Shown here in pieces: positions 1 through 8,620 of a stretch of 38,726 nt of DNA. This DNA is from Vulcanibacillus modesticaldus (GTDB lineage Bacteria > Bacillota > Bacilli > Tepidibacillales > Tepidibacillaceae), in contig NZ_MIJF01000014.1 in the NCBI RefSeq assembly GCF_001730235.1, positions 1 to 38,726 on the forward strand. Reading direction: 5' to 3'. Within the stretch, counting starts at the first letter, position 1. Each line of letters opens with the position of its first letter. The translations under genes and the position numbers were made by a program. Below the pieces are notes generated by a model. That model had not been told where the DNA came from. It saw only the letters and a list, made by a program, of their open reading frames with translations, and did not search any database.

Positions 1-159
1 GCCGTTATCTAAAGAATAGGTATCTTTAACCAAATCGTATATAAAGCTAAAGTCAATTGCTTGATCTATTTTCCTAACCAAATGATCCTCTGGTACCAGA
101 TCCTCTATTGATACTAATTCAACTTGAGTTCTCACATCTTCCTTACGCTTTGTTAACAT
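1..159 (-). CDS. IS1182-family transposase, N-terminal fragment cut by window edge
   Basis: The minus strand reads ATG at 159 down to base 1 without a stop, giving 53 residues that begin MLTKRKEDVRTQ and contain LVPEDHLVRKID and FSFIYDLVKDTYS. This pattern is typical of the N-terminus of IS1182-family DDE transposases, whose next residues (outside the window) are usually a PSIDPV segment. A good ribosome binding site (AGGGGAG) sits 5 bases before the ATG. A TATAAT box lies on the minus strand at 200-195 and could drive it. The gene is incomplete only because the window ends; whether the full copy is intact cannot be seen. It points away from yqfC and is the only confident mobile gene here. 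Confidence 0.85.
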   Translation of the reverse strand, partial: MLTKRKEDVRTQVELVSIEDLVPEDHLVRKIDQAIDFSFIYDLVKDTYSLDNG

Positions 160-207
160 ATTTCTCCCCTCACAAGATATTTATTACAATATCTATTATA
201 CAAAAAA
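1..207 (-). mobile_element. Partial insertion sequence, IS1182-like; right boundary uncertain
   Basis: The transposase start and its upstream DNA make up one end of an insertion sequence. The outer limit is not defined by any repeat I can pair, because the other end is outside the window. I place it just before the inverted repeat at 208-248, but that repeat could itself be the element's end or the palindromic target. Confidence 0.45.
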
Positions 208-248
208 AGCTTGTAGATTTGTCTAAATAAAGACTTTGTCTACAAGCT
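208..248. repeat. Inverted repeat between IS and orphan terminator
   Basis: AGCTTGTAGA (208-217) is the exact reverse complement of TCTACAAGCT (239-248). Inside it GTCT (221-224) pairs with AGAC (231-234) around a 6-base AT loop. There is no T-run on the plus side, so it is not an obvious terminator. It may be the subterminal end of the IS or the palindrome the IS inserted beside; it also overlaps the likely -35 region of the transposase promoter. Confidence 0.55.
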
Positions 249-250
249 GT

Positions 251-276
251 AAGGTCACCTCTTGGTGACCTTTTTT
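251..276 (+). terminator. Rho-independent terminator lacking its own gene
   Basis: AAGGTCACC (251-259), loop TCTT, GGTGACCTT (264-272), followed by T residues to 276. The T-run is on the plus strand, so it ended a plus-strand gene to the left. That gene is now separated from it by the minus-strand transposase. In related genomes the gene before yqfC is often in the rpsU-yqeY group, but this cannot be checked here. Confidence 0.85.
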
Positions 277-282
277 ATGCAA

Positions 283-311
283 TCATAATTTGCAGATTCT
301 TTGCATAAGGC
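283..311 (+). promoter_or_regulatory. Possible SigE-type promoter for yqfC-yqfD
   Basis: TCATAATT (283-290) and GCATAAGGC (303-311) are about 13 bases apart and loosely resemble the SigmaE -35 (ATATT-like) and -10 (CATACAAT-like) elements. yqfC and yqfD belong to the SigmaE regulon in Bacillus subtilis, which makes the reading reasonable, but the match is weak. Confidence 0.3.
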
Positions 312-340
312 TTTAATAAGGATAGGAGGGGGCAAGTCAG

Positions 341-619
341 ATGAAAGGTTTCAGACAGAAATTGAGACAATTTTCAGCGGAACAATTGGATTTACCAAAG
401 GATATTACTCTAAATTTGCCTCGGATTACTTTGATAGGTAATTATCAAATATACATAGAGAACCATCAAGGAATTATTAAGTTTACGGATCAGTATTTAC
501 AACTACGTGTACAGCAAAAAAATTTAAAGATAGTCGGTGAAAACTTAATAATCAAAACAATTTTACCAGATGAAATACTTGTTGAGGGAATTATAAAAGA
601 GGTACGTTATTTGGATTAA
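341..619 (+). CDS. yqfC: Sporulation protein YqfC
   Basis: This 92-residue protein starts at an ATG placed 8 bases after a strong GGAGGGGG ribosome site. It is the right size for the YqfC/YabP-like family: a short, mostly beta-strand, soluble protein with no signal peptide. A mid-protein LIGNYQIYIENHQGI segment followed by strands ending in VEGIIKEV is typical of the family. In B. subtilis yqfC is expressed in the mother cell under SigmaE; its biochemical role is unknown. It sits 71 bases before yqfD, the usual partner, and is the first gene of the long run to era. Confidence 0.9.
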   Translation: MKGFRQKLRQFSAEQLDLPKDITLNLPRITLIGNYQIYIENHQGIIKFTDQYLQLRVQQKNLKIVGENLIIKTILPDEILVEGIIKEVRYLD

Positions 620-690
620 CTATAAAAAGATATTGATGGCCAATAATGAAAAAAGATGTATAAGGGTTAACGTGAGGAGGAACCACTTAA

Positions 691-1890
691 ATGCAAAAAA
701 AAATTAACTGGCTTAAAGGATATGTTATTTGTAGACTGAGTGGGAAACATATTGAATTGTTTATTAACCAAGCTATCAAAGAAGAACTAAATATTTGGGA
801 TGTTAAAATGATAAATGATGGTTCGGCAATTTTTTCAATTTCATTAAAGGATTTTTTTAGTTTAAAGCAAATATTAAAAAAAACGTTTACGAGAATACAC
901 ATAATAAAAAAAATTGGATTACCCTTTTTGATGACTAAAGGTTTACGAAGAAAAGGGGTTTTAATTGGATTTATTTTATTTTTACTAATAATTTATCTAT
1001 TCTCATCAATGATTTGGACTATTGAAATAGAAGGAAATAAAACTATTAAAGATGAAGAAATTTATCAGGCAATCAATGAAATAGGGATTCATAGGGGGAT
1101 GTTAAAAATCAAATTACCTGATAAGAAGGTGATACAGGAGCAATTGCAAAATAAATTGGAGGATACCAGTTGGATTGGTGTTAAACTAAAGGGGACACTT
1201 CTTCAAATTACAGTTATTGAAAAAGTTAAACCTGACCCCAAACCATTGGTTGGTCCAAGAAATATTATTTCAACTAAAAATGCAGTTATCTATAAAATAT
1301 TAGCAGAAACCGGGCTGCCACAAGTTAAAGTAAATGACAGGGTAAAAAAAGGCGATATTCTTATTTCTGGTTATATTGGTGAAGAAGAAGATAAAAAAGT
1401 AGTTGCCGCGGAAGGTGAAGTTTTAGGGATCGTTTGGTATCAATCAAGAATAATAATCCCAGTAAAACAAAAATGGAGAGAATTAACAGGAAATGTTTTT
1501 AAACGAAAATATATCATGATAGGAAATCGAATGATAAAAATTAAGGGTTTTGGGGAAATACCATATGAAAGATACCAACAAAGATATATCCTGAAACAAT
1601 TAACCTTTAAAAATTATAAATTACCAGTAGGTTTTATTGAGGAAAATCTTTTAGAATATGAAGAAAGGGAAAGGTTTTTATCCGATACTTTAGCTTATAA
1701 AATAAGTATGGAACAGACAAAAAGAGATTTATATAGTAAAATTAAATCTGATAGCAAAATACTTAGTGAAAAAGTTTTGCTTAAAAAGAAAGAGAATGGT
1801 AAATTTACATTAAAAGTTTTATTTGAAGTATTAGAAGATATAACGACTACACAACCTATAATATTACAACCAATTGATCAAGGAGAATGA
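691..1890 (+). CDS. yqfD: Sporulation protein YqfD, membrane-anchored
   Basis: The protein has 399 residues, as expected for YqfD. A basic N-terminal domain of about 85 residues is followed by one strong transmembrane segment (about residues 90-112, GVLIGFILFLLIIYLFSS). The remaining 280 residues form an outside domain that opens with WTIEIEGNKTIKDEEI, a strand-turn layout like POTRA-type domains. The start ATG has GGAGG 9-10 bases upstream. YqfD is a mother-cell (SigmaE) sporulation protein of unknown mechanism, always next to yqfC. It ends 6 bases before phoH. Confidence 0.92.
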   Translation: MQKKINWLKGYVICRLSGKHIELFINQAIKEELNIWDVKMINDGSAIFSISLKDFFSLKQILKKTFTRIHIIKKIGLPFLMTKGLRRKGVLIGFILFLLIIYLFSSMIWTIEIEGNKTIKDEEIYQAINEIGIHRGMLKIKLPDKKVIQEQLQNKLEDTSWIGVKLKGTLLQITVIEKVKPDPKPLVGPRNIISTKNAVIYKILAETGLPQVKVNDRVKKGDILISGYIGEEEDKKVVAAEGEVLGIVWYQSRIIIPVKQKWRELTGNVFKRKYIMIGNRMIKIKGFGEIPYERYQQRYILKQLTFKNYKLPVGFIEENLLEYEERERFLSDTLAYKISMEQTKRDLYSKIKSDSKILSEKVLLKKKENGKFTLKVLFEVLEDITTTQPIILQPIDQGE

Positions 1891-1896
1891 TGACGA

Positions 1897-2856
1897 TTGT
1901 ACGTAGAGACTTTTGAAAAGAAAGTAAAACTAGATAACACTGAAGAAAGATTGAATCTATTTGGTCCAAACGAGCAATGGCTAGACATCATACAGAATCA
2001 ATCCAATGTTCAAATCATAACAAGACATGAAAATATTCTTTTGCAAGGTGAGAAAGAAGATGTTGACCGTTTAGCTAATTTGTTTAACACGTTAATCAAA
2101 CTGATAAAAAAGGGATTTAGGTTATCGGAAAGAGATATTTATTATGCCCTAGAGTTGGCTAAGGATAATCTTACAGAAGAATTATTGGACCTTTATGGTG
2201 AGAAGATCATTACCACTTATAAAGGGAAGGAAGTTTATGTTAAGTCCTTAGGCCAAAAACATTATATTTCCACCATTAGAAAGAAAGATATCGTTTTTGG
2301 AATTGGTCCAGCAGGAACAGGAAAAACTTATTTAGCTGTTGTCATGGCTGTTTCCGCCTTAAAGAAGGGGCAGGTTCGAAAGATAGTTCTTACAAGGCCT
2401 GCTGTAGAAGCTGGAGAAAATTTAGGATTTTTACCTGGTGATCTTCAAGAAAAAGTAGATCCATATTTAAGACCAATTTATGATGCATTATATGATCTCT
2501 TAGGAGTGGAACAAGTAAATAAGTTTTTGGAACGGGGTTTAATTGAAATTGCTCCATTAGCTTATATGAGGGGAAGAACGTTAAACGATTCATTCGTAAT
2601 CTTAGACGAAGCCCAAAATACTACTCCGGAGCAGATGAAGATGTTCCTTACAAGATTAGGTTTTGGATCAAAGATGGTGATAACTGGTGACGTAACACAA
2701 ATCGATCTTCCTAAAGGAAAAAAATCTGGCCTAAATGAAGCAGAAAGGATCCTTAAACGAATAGAAGAAATAGGGTTTATTTATCTATCTGAACAGGATG
2801 TTGTAAGACATTACTTAGTACAAAAAATTATTTCTGCTTATGATAGGGAGAGTTAA
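1897..2856 (+). CDS. phoH: PhoH family P-loop ATPase
   Basis: This 319-residue protein has an N-terminal KH-like region (about 1-110) and a PhoH ATPase domain. Walker A is GPAGTGKT (about 137-144) and Walker B is FVILDEAQN (about 233-241). LTRPAVEAGENLGFLPGD is the PhoH signature region. The family is ATP-binding and probably acts on RNA; in many bacteria it neighbours ybeY, as here. The only in-frame start consistent with the upstream AAGGAG is TTG at 1897 (spacing about 12, rather long), since a TGA lies two codons before it. It is followed directly by pgpH. Confidence 0.93.
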   Translation: MYVETFEKKVKLDNTEERLNLFGPNEQWLDIIQNQSNVQIITRHENILLQGEKEDVDRLANLFNTLIKLIKKGFRLSERDIYYALELAKDNLTEELLDLYGEKIITTYKGKEVYVKSLGQKHYISTIRKKDIVFGIGPAGTGKTYLAVVMAVSALKKGQVRKIVLTRPAVEAGENLGFLPGDLQEKVDPYLRPIYDALYDLLGVEQVNKFLERGLIEIAPLAYMRGRTLNDSFVILDEAQNTTPEQMKMFLTRLGFGSKMVITGDVTQIDLPKGKKSGLNEAERILKRIEEIGFIYLSEQDVVRHYLVQKIISAYDRES

Positions 2857-2872
2857 TTGAGGAGAATTAATT

Positions 2873-2890
2873 ATGCCTTTATCAGCATGA
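2873..2890 (+). other. Five-codon leader ORF overlapping the pgpH start
   Basis: A strong GAGGAG at 2859-2864 precedes ATG at 2873, but that frame reads only MPLSA before TGA at 2888-2890. The TGA overlaps ATG 2887 of pgpH as ATGA. No other in-frame pgpH start fits this ribosome site. It may therefore be a translated mini-ORF that hands ribosomes to pgpH by coupling. It is too short to judge by conservation here. Confidence 0.35.
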
Positions 2891-5058
2891 TGAAAAGGGG
2901 CGAATTATTATTTATGAGAAATAATGGGGATAATAGGTTTAGATTGATTAAAATATTTGAAGGTTGGAAGGAACATACTTCTATCCGATTGATAATGTAT
3001 GGTTTATTGGGTTTGTTCATGTACTTATTACTGATTGGACAAGTTATTCCTAAAACCTATAAGCTTACAGAGGGACAAGTTAGTCCAGTAACTTTAACTT
3101 CCCCTATTACCGTTGTAGATGAGTGGCAAACTAATCGTTTAAAAGATGATGCGGTTAAATCGGTATCTGACGTGTATACCACAGATTACACTATCGTAAA
3201 TGACCAGCTTTTACAATTGGAGAAATTCTTTGATGTTATCATAAATATCATAGGACAAGAGGAATTGACACCAGAAGATAAGTTCAATCAACTTAAGGAA
3301 GCGAAAGCTTTAGCATTTTTAACTAACGATTCAATAAAGCTGATTTCCAACTTAGATGAAGATAAAGTAAAAAATCTTAAATATATAACAACATCTACCC
3401 TTGATATTGTTATGAATAATGGGGTTAGATTATCAGATTTAAATACCGTATACCTAAAGGTAGAAGAGCTAATTCAATCAAATCCTTTTGATAATGAAGA
3501 AAGCACTAGAAATTTAGCCTATGAAATAACTAAGTATTTTATTAAACCAAATGTTTTCTACAATTCTGATCAAACCTTCCTTCTTAGACAAGAGGCTAGA
3601 AATAGCGTAGAGCCAGTAATGATCAAGAAAGATGAGTTAATAGTAAAAGAAGGGCAGTTTATTGATAAACATACCTACGAAAAATTGAAAGCTGCTGGAC
3701 TTTTGAAGGACAGTTCAACGGTATTTCCTCATTTTGGTTTAGTACTATTAGTATCGTTGATCTTGTTGATCCTATATTTTAGCATTGAACGGATGAAACC
3801 GATACTGCATCAAGATAACAAATCGCTATTGATGGTTTTTACAATCATCATATTTACTTTTATAAGCATTAGTATCATTGGCTTATTTGAAGAATCTGTC
3901 TTATCATCATCCTATGGCTTTTTAGCCCCAGTAGCTTTTGGAGTGATGTTGATTACCTTATTTATAAGTGTGAAATTTGCTATATTAAGTGGCCTAATAT
4001 TTAGTATTTACGCTAGTCTTGTATTTAGTACAGACCAAACAATGATTTTTGATTTTCGATACGGTTTTGTTTTGTTAATAGGTAGTACAGCAGGTGCTTT
4101 TGCCGTAGGAAATATCAGACAGCGATCATCTATCTTTAAGTCTGGTCTTATCGTAGCCTTATTTAATGTTTTATCGATCTTAGTTCTAATAATGTTATCT
4201 GCTCAAAGTTATACATTCAGAGAAGGAATTGATTCTCTTGTTGCTGGTTTGATTGGTGGGATATTTTCTGCAATTCTAACGATTGGTACAATGCCGTTTT
4301 TTGAAACTGTTTTTGGTATCTTGTCACCTATTAAATTAGTAGAATTATCAAACCCAAACCACCCATTGTTACGTAAATTATTGATTGAAACCCCAGGAAC
4401 ATATCATCATAGTATTATAGTCGGTAATTTAGCCGAATCTGCGGCCGAAGCAATCGGGGCTAATGGTTTATTAGCAAGGGTAGGCGCTTATTATCATGAT
4501 TTGGGTAAGACCAAAAGACCTACCTTCTTTATAGAAAATCAATTAAATAGTATGGAAAATCCCCATGATAAGATTTCACCTAGTTTAAGTAAAAATATAA
4601 TATTAGCTCATCCAAGTGATGGAGTGAAGATGTTAAAAGAACATAAGATACCGGTTCCTATTCAGGATATTGCTATACAACATCACGGCACTACTTTGCT
4701 TAAATATTTTTATCATAAAGCTGTCAAGGAATCTGAACAAATCATTTCTGAGGATGAATACAGATACCCTTATCCTAAACCACAGACAAAAGAAGCTGCT
4801 ATTGTAGGGATTGCTGATAGTGTGGAGGCGGCTGTAAGATCAATTTCTAATCCGACAAATGAGATAATCGAAGATACCGTAAGGAAAATAATAAAAGCTA
4901 AACTAGATGATGGACAATTGAATGAATGTGATTTGACTTTAAAAGAGTTAGAAATAATTTCAGTTTCAATGTTAGAAACGCTTAAGGGTATTTTTCATTC
5001 TAGAATTGAGTATCCTGAAGATAAAGAGTATCAAGATAAAGGAGCGGAAACTAGTTAA
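2887..5058 (+). CDS. pgpH: Cyclic-di-AMP phosphodiesterase PgpH (7TMR-HD)
   Basis: This 7TMR-HDED plus HD-domain protein hydrolyses c-di-AMP at the membrane. There is one N-terminal membrane segment (IRLIMYGLLGLFMYLLLIG), a large outside domain, about seven membrane helices in the middle (plus-strand bases about 3720-4290), then a cytoplasmic HD domain with HHS (near base 4405) and the YHDLGK metal motif (H at 4495, D at 4498). IQHHG and IADSVEAAVRS complete the HD signature. The ORF is open back to TTG 2857, but ATG 2887 (723 residues) fits the ATGA overlap; ATG 2914 is another option. Its stop overlaps the ybeY ATG as TAATG. Confidence 0.92.
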   Translation: MMKRGELLFMRNNGDNRFRLIKIFEGWKEHTSIRLIMYGLLGLFMYLLLIGQVIPKTYKLTEGQVSPVTLTSPITVVDEWQTNRLKDDAVKSVSDVYTTDYTIVNDQLLQLEKFFDVIINIIGQEELTPEDKFNQLKEAKALAFLTNDSIKLISNLDEDKVKNLKYITTSTLDIVMNNGVRLSDLNTVYLKVEELIQSNPFDNEESTRNLAYEITKYFIKPNVFYNSDQTFLLRQEARNSVEPVMIKKDELIVKEGQFIDKHTYEKLKAAGLLKDSSTVFPHFGLVLLVSLILLILYFSIERMKPILHQDNKSLLMVFTIIIFTFISISIIGLFEESVLSSSYGFLAPVAFGVMLITLFISVKFAILSGLIFSIYASLVFSTDQTMIFDFRYGFVLLIGSTAGAFAVGNIRQRSSIFKSGLIVALFNVLSILVLIMLSAQSYTFREGIDSLVAGLIGGIFSAILTIGTMPFFETVFGILSPIKLVELSNPNHPLLRKLLIETPGTYHHSIIVGNLAESAAEAIGANGLLARVGAYYHDLGKTKRPTFFIENQLNSMENPHDKISPSLSKNIILAHPSDGVKMLKEHKIPVPIQDIAIQHHGTTLLKYFYHKAVKESEQIISEDEYRYPYPKPQTKEAAIVGIADSVEAAVRSISNPTNEIIEDTVRKIIKAKLDDGQLNECDLTLKELEIISVSMLETLKGIFHSRIEYPEDKEYQDKGAETS

Positions 5059-5540
5059 TGATTCAAGTTGAAACGATTAACGAACAAGAGGAACGAGAGA
5101 TAACGGAAAAGGAGATCCAACTTATTGAAGCTGTAATTCAAGAAGCTGCGAAAGTAGAAAACATTACAAATGGGGAAGTGGTAATCACTTTAGTAGATGA
5201 TGAAAAAATCCATCAACTTAATCTTGAATATCGTGGAGTAGATCGTCCAACTGATGTTCTTTCTTTTGCTATGAATGAGCAAGGAGAAGATGAATTTGAA
5301 ATAATATATGATGATCAAGATAACGAATTACCAAATATACTGGGAGATATTATCATTTCCATTCCCCGGGTAATAAAACAAGCTATTGAATATGGACATT
5401 CTTTTGAGAGAGAACTAGGCTTTTTGACTGTCCATGGTTTTTTACATTTAATCGGTTATGACCACCTAACAGATGAAGAAGAAAAAGTTATGTTTGCCAA
5501 ACAAGAACAAATATTGGGTAATTTAAAACTTTTAAGGTGA
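5058..5540 (+). CDS. ybeY: Endoribonuclease YbeY, rRNA maturation
   Basis: The 160-residue protein carries the zinc-binding HGFLHLIGYDH motif (H126, H130, H136), the hallmark of YbeY. DRPTDVLSFAM and LGDIIIS are the other conserved blocks. YbeY is a single-strand endoribonuclease that takes part in 16S rRNA 3'-end maturation and ribosome quality control. The N-terminus is about 10-15 acidic residues longer than in many homologues. Overlap with pgpH (TAATG) and with the next gene implies translational coupling. Confidence 0.95.
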   Translation: MIQVETINEQEEREITEKEIQLIEAVIQEAAKVENITNGEVVITLVDDEKIHQLNLEYRGVDRPTDVLSFAMNEQGEDEFEIIYDDQDNELPNILGDIIISIPRVIKQAIEYGHSFERELGFLTVHGFLHLIGYDHLTDEEEKVMFAKQEQILGNLKLLR

Positions 5541-6232
5541 TGGTGGATTTGTTTGTAAAGGATCTGATACGAAGTTTTTATTTTGCTAGTGAAGGCATAG
5601 TTTATACTATTAATACTCAACACAATATGAAGGTTCATCTGGTTACTGCTTTAAGCATATTATTATTAGGTATGGGGCTTCGTTTTACAGAATCTGATGT
5701 GATAATAATATTGTTAAGTATTGGTATGGTAATGTTCGCAGAAATATTAAATACTGCCATAGAGCAAGCTGTTAATTTATCAACAAAAGAGTATCATCCA
5801 ATTGCTAAAGCAGCAAAGGATGCAGCAGCGGGTGGAGTATTACTTATCGTATTTATTGCAATTCTTGTGGGAATCGTGGTAATATTTCCTTACCTAGAAA
5901 AAATATATAGAGAAGGATGGACGAGTAGAGAATCCCATCCCCTCTCTTTTTTTATCCAACAAGGACTTTTTATCCTTCTTTTTACTTTTGGAGTGAAGGC
6001 TTTTTGGTATCAAAAAAACAAACAATATCAACCACATATACTGATTGGAATTTTGTTTTTTTTGGCTTCATTTTTTAGTATTTTATATGTACCAACGTCA
6101 TATATTATTTTGATTATTCCTATCTTGTTGATTCCTTGTTTTATTAAGAGGGGATATTCTTGGATAGCTATTTTACAAAATGGATTTATTTCGGTAGCAG
6201 GTTTTTATCTGCTGTATTGGGCTTTTTATTAA
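5540..6232 (+). CDS. dgkA: DgkA-type lipid kinase with extra C-terminal membrane domain
   Basis: Residues about 1-120 match the diacylglycerol/undecaprenol kinase family: three membrane helices with AEILNTAIEQAVN (about 67-79) and AKDAAAGGVLL (about 92-102), the conserved catalytic and metal-binding blocks. In Gram-positive bacteria this enzyme phosphorylates undecaprenol. The family usually ends near residue 125; here about 100 more residues follow with roughly four hydrophobic segments (about 136-152, 164-184, 186-202, 207-229). I see no PAP2 phosphatase motifs (PSGH, SRxxxxxH) in that tail, so it is not the known kinase-PAP2 fusion. The start is uncertain: GTG 5537, ATG 5540, GTG 5543 and TTG 5549 are all in frame beside AAGGTGAT. 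Confidence 0.85.
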   Translation: MVDLFVKDLIRSFYFASEGIVYTINTQHNMKVHLVTALSILLLGMGLRFTESDVIIILLSIGMVMFAEILNTAIEQAVNLSTKEYHPIAKAAKDAAAGGVLLIVFIAILVGIVVIFPYLEKIYREGWTSRESHPLSFFIQQGLFILLFTFGVKAFWYQKNKQYQPHILIGILFFLASFFSILYVPTSYIILIIPILLIPCFIKRGYSWIAILQNGFISVAGFYLLYWAFY

Positions 6233-6273
6233 AAATTGGGGAAAGTTTTCAGTGGAAGGGGTAATATCTTTAA

Positions 6274-6993
6274 ATGTTGAAAAAAGACAGCATACGTTCT
6301 AATCTTCTCATGGGATTTATCGTTTTACTACCTACGATTTTAACTATCTATGTATTCGTTTTCTTATTTGAATTTGTTGATCGCTTATTAGGTAGATTTA
6401 TAAGTAAGATTTTGGTGGTTTTGCATATTATCCCAAAGTTCCCTATTGAACTCCCGATTATTGATGTAACACTGGTGGATAGAATCCCTGGTATTGGATT
6501 TATTGCCACTGTTTTTTTACTGATAAGTGTTGGAATTGCTACTAAAAGTTTAATCGGTAAACAAATGATTCGACTAAATGAATCTTTGTTTTCTAAAATC
6601 CCAATTGCAAGGAGTATATATTCCACTGTTAAACAAATTACAAATGCTTTTACCCGAGAAAAAAGTTCATTTAAAAGGGTTGTATTAGTTGAATATCCAA
6701 GAAAAGGCATCTATACAATGGGGTTTTTTACTGGTGAAGGTCAGGTAGGGATAGATACGTTAATATCTAGAGAGTTAGTAAATGTATTTCTTCCCACTAC
6801 TCCTAATCCGACCTCTGGGTGGTTAGTGCTCGTACCAAGAAATGAAGTGATTTTTTTAGAAATGTCTGTTGAGGATGGGTTAAAATATATAATATCAGGT
6901 GGCGTAGTAAATCCAGATAATATCAGCAATGAAACTGATGATTCTAAGATGAAAAAACAGGATCAGAAGGAAAGAGAATTGGTACCATTTTAA
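6274..6993 (+). CDS. DUF502 family membrane protein
   Basis: The 239-residue protein has two N-terminal membrane segments (about 11-35 and 70-92) and a soluble C-terminal domain. The LLMGFIVLLPTILTIYVF start, IPIARSIYSTVKQ and VVLVEYPRKGIYTMGFFTG are signature blocks of the DUF502 family. The PNPTSGWLVLVPR segment is also conserved. Its function is not known; members are found widely in bacteria and plants. The end is lysine- and glutamate-rich. It lies 41 bases after the lipid kinase and 32 before cdd, so it is probably part of the same transcript. Confidence 0.88.
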   Translation: MLKKDSIRSNLLMGFIVLLPTILTIYVFVFLFEFVDRLLGRFISKILVVLHIIPKFPIELPIIDVTLVDRIPGIGFIATVFLLISVGIATKSLIGKQMIRLNESLFSKIPIARSIYSTVKQITNAFTREKSSFKRVVLVEYPRKGIYTMGFFTGEGQVGIDTLISRELVNVFLPTTPNPTSGWLVLVPRNEVIFLEMSVEDGLKYIISGGVVNPDNISNETDDSKMKKQDQKERELVPF

Positions 6994-7013
6994 TTAATTA
7001 GATTGTTTTATAG

Positions 7014-8331
<1,318 letters not shown>

Positions 8332-8365
8332 AGATATCTAATCAGGATTTAATTTTATACTATTT

Positions 8366-8394
8366 TAGATAAATAATTCATGGTAAAATATAAT
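8366..8394 (+). promoter_or_regulatory. Likely SigA promoter for the SCIFF genes
   Basis: TAGATA (8366-8371) and TATAAT (8389-8394) are separated by 17 bases. The predicted start near 8401 lies about 20 bases before the SCIFF peptide ATG. The -10 is perfect, the -35 is 4 of 6. Confidence 0.5.
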
Positions 8395-8421
8395 AGTTAT
8401 TTTGCTAAAGGGGGGAGAAAC

Positions 8422-8574
8422 ATGAAACATATCAAAATATTATCTCGTAATCGTTTGCAAGACACTATGCTTACTGGAACTTGTGAAAAGTGTTCAGCAT
8501 CATGCCAATCAGCGTGTAAAACCTCTATTACTGTAGGAAATACTATCTGCTATACTAAAGTAGAGAATAAATAA
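8422..8574 (+). CDS. scfA: SCIFF ranthipeptide precursor, five-cysteine variant
   Basis: A 50-residue peptide starts at ATG 8422 behind GGGGGGAG; an in-frame ATG at 8380 has no ribosome site. It begins MKHIKILSRN and holds CEKCSASCQSACKTSITVGN, the core of the SCIFF family (six cysteines in forty-five residues). Cysteines are at 21, 24, 28, 32 and 43, only five. The usual core reads CKTSCT; here residue 36 is isoleucine (ATT codon). C32 and T37, the positions reported to form the thioether in the Clostridium thermocellum peptide, are both kept. The neighbouring maturase makes the assignment firm. The function of the mature peptide is unknown. Confidence 0.93.
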   Translation: MKHIKILSRNRLQDTMLTGTCEKCSASCQSACKTSITVGNTICYTKVENK

Positions 8575-8581
8575 TCACGAA

Positions 8582-8605
8582 GCTCCCCATGGGAGCGTTT
8601 TTTTT
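8582..8605 (+). terminator. Intercistronic terminator between SCIFF peptide and maturase
   Basis: GCTCCC (8582-8587), loop CAT, GGGAGC (8591-8596), then G and eight Ts. It lies only 16 bases before the maturase ATG. With no separate promoter visible for scfB, it probably works as a partial terminator that gives much more peptide mRNA than maturase mRNA. Confidence 0.85.
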
Positions 8606-8620
8606 GAGAGGAGAGCATAT

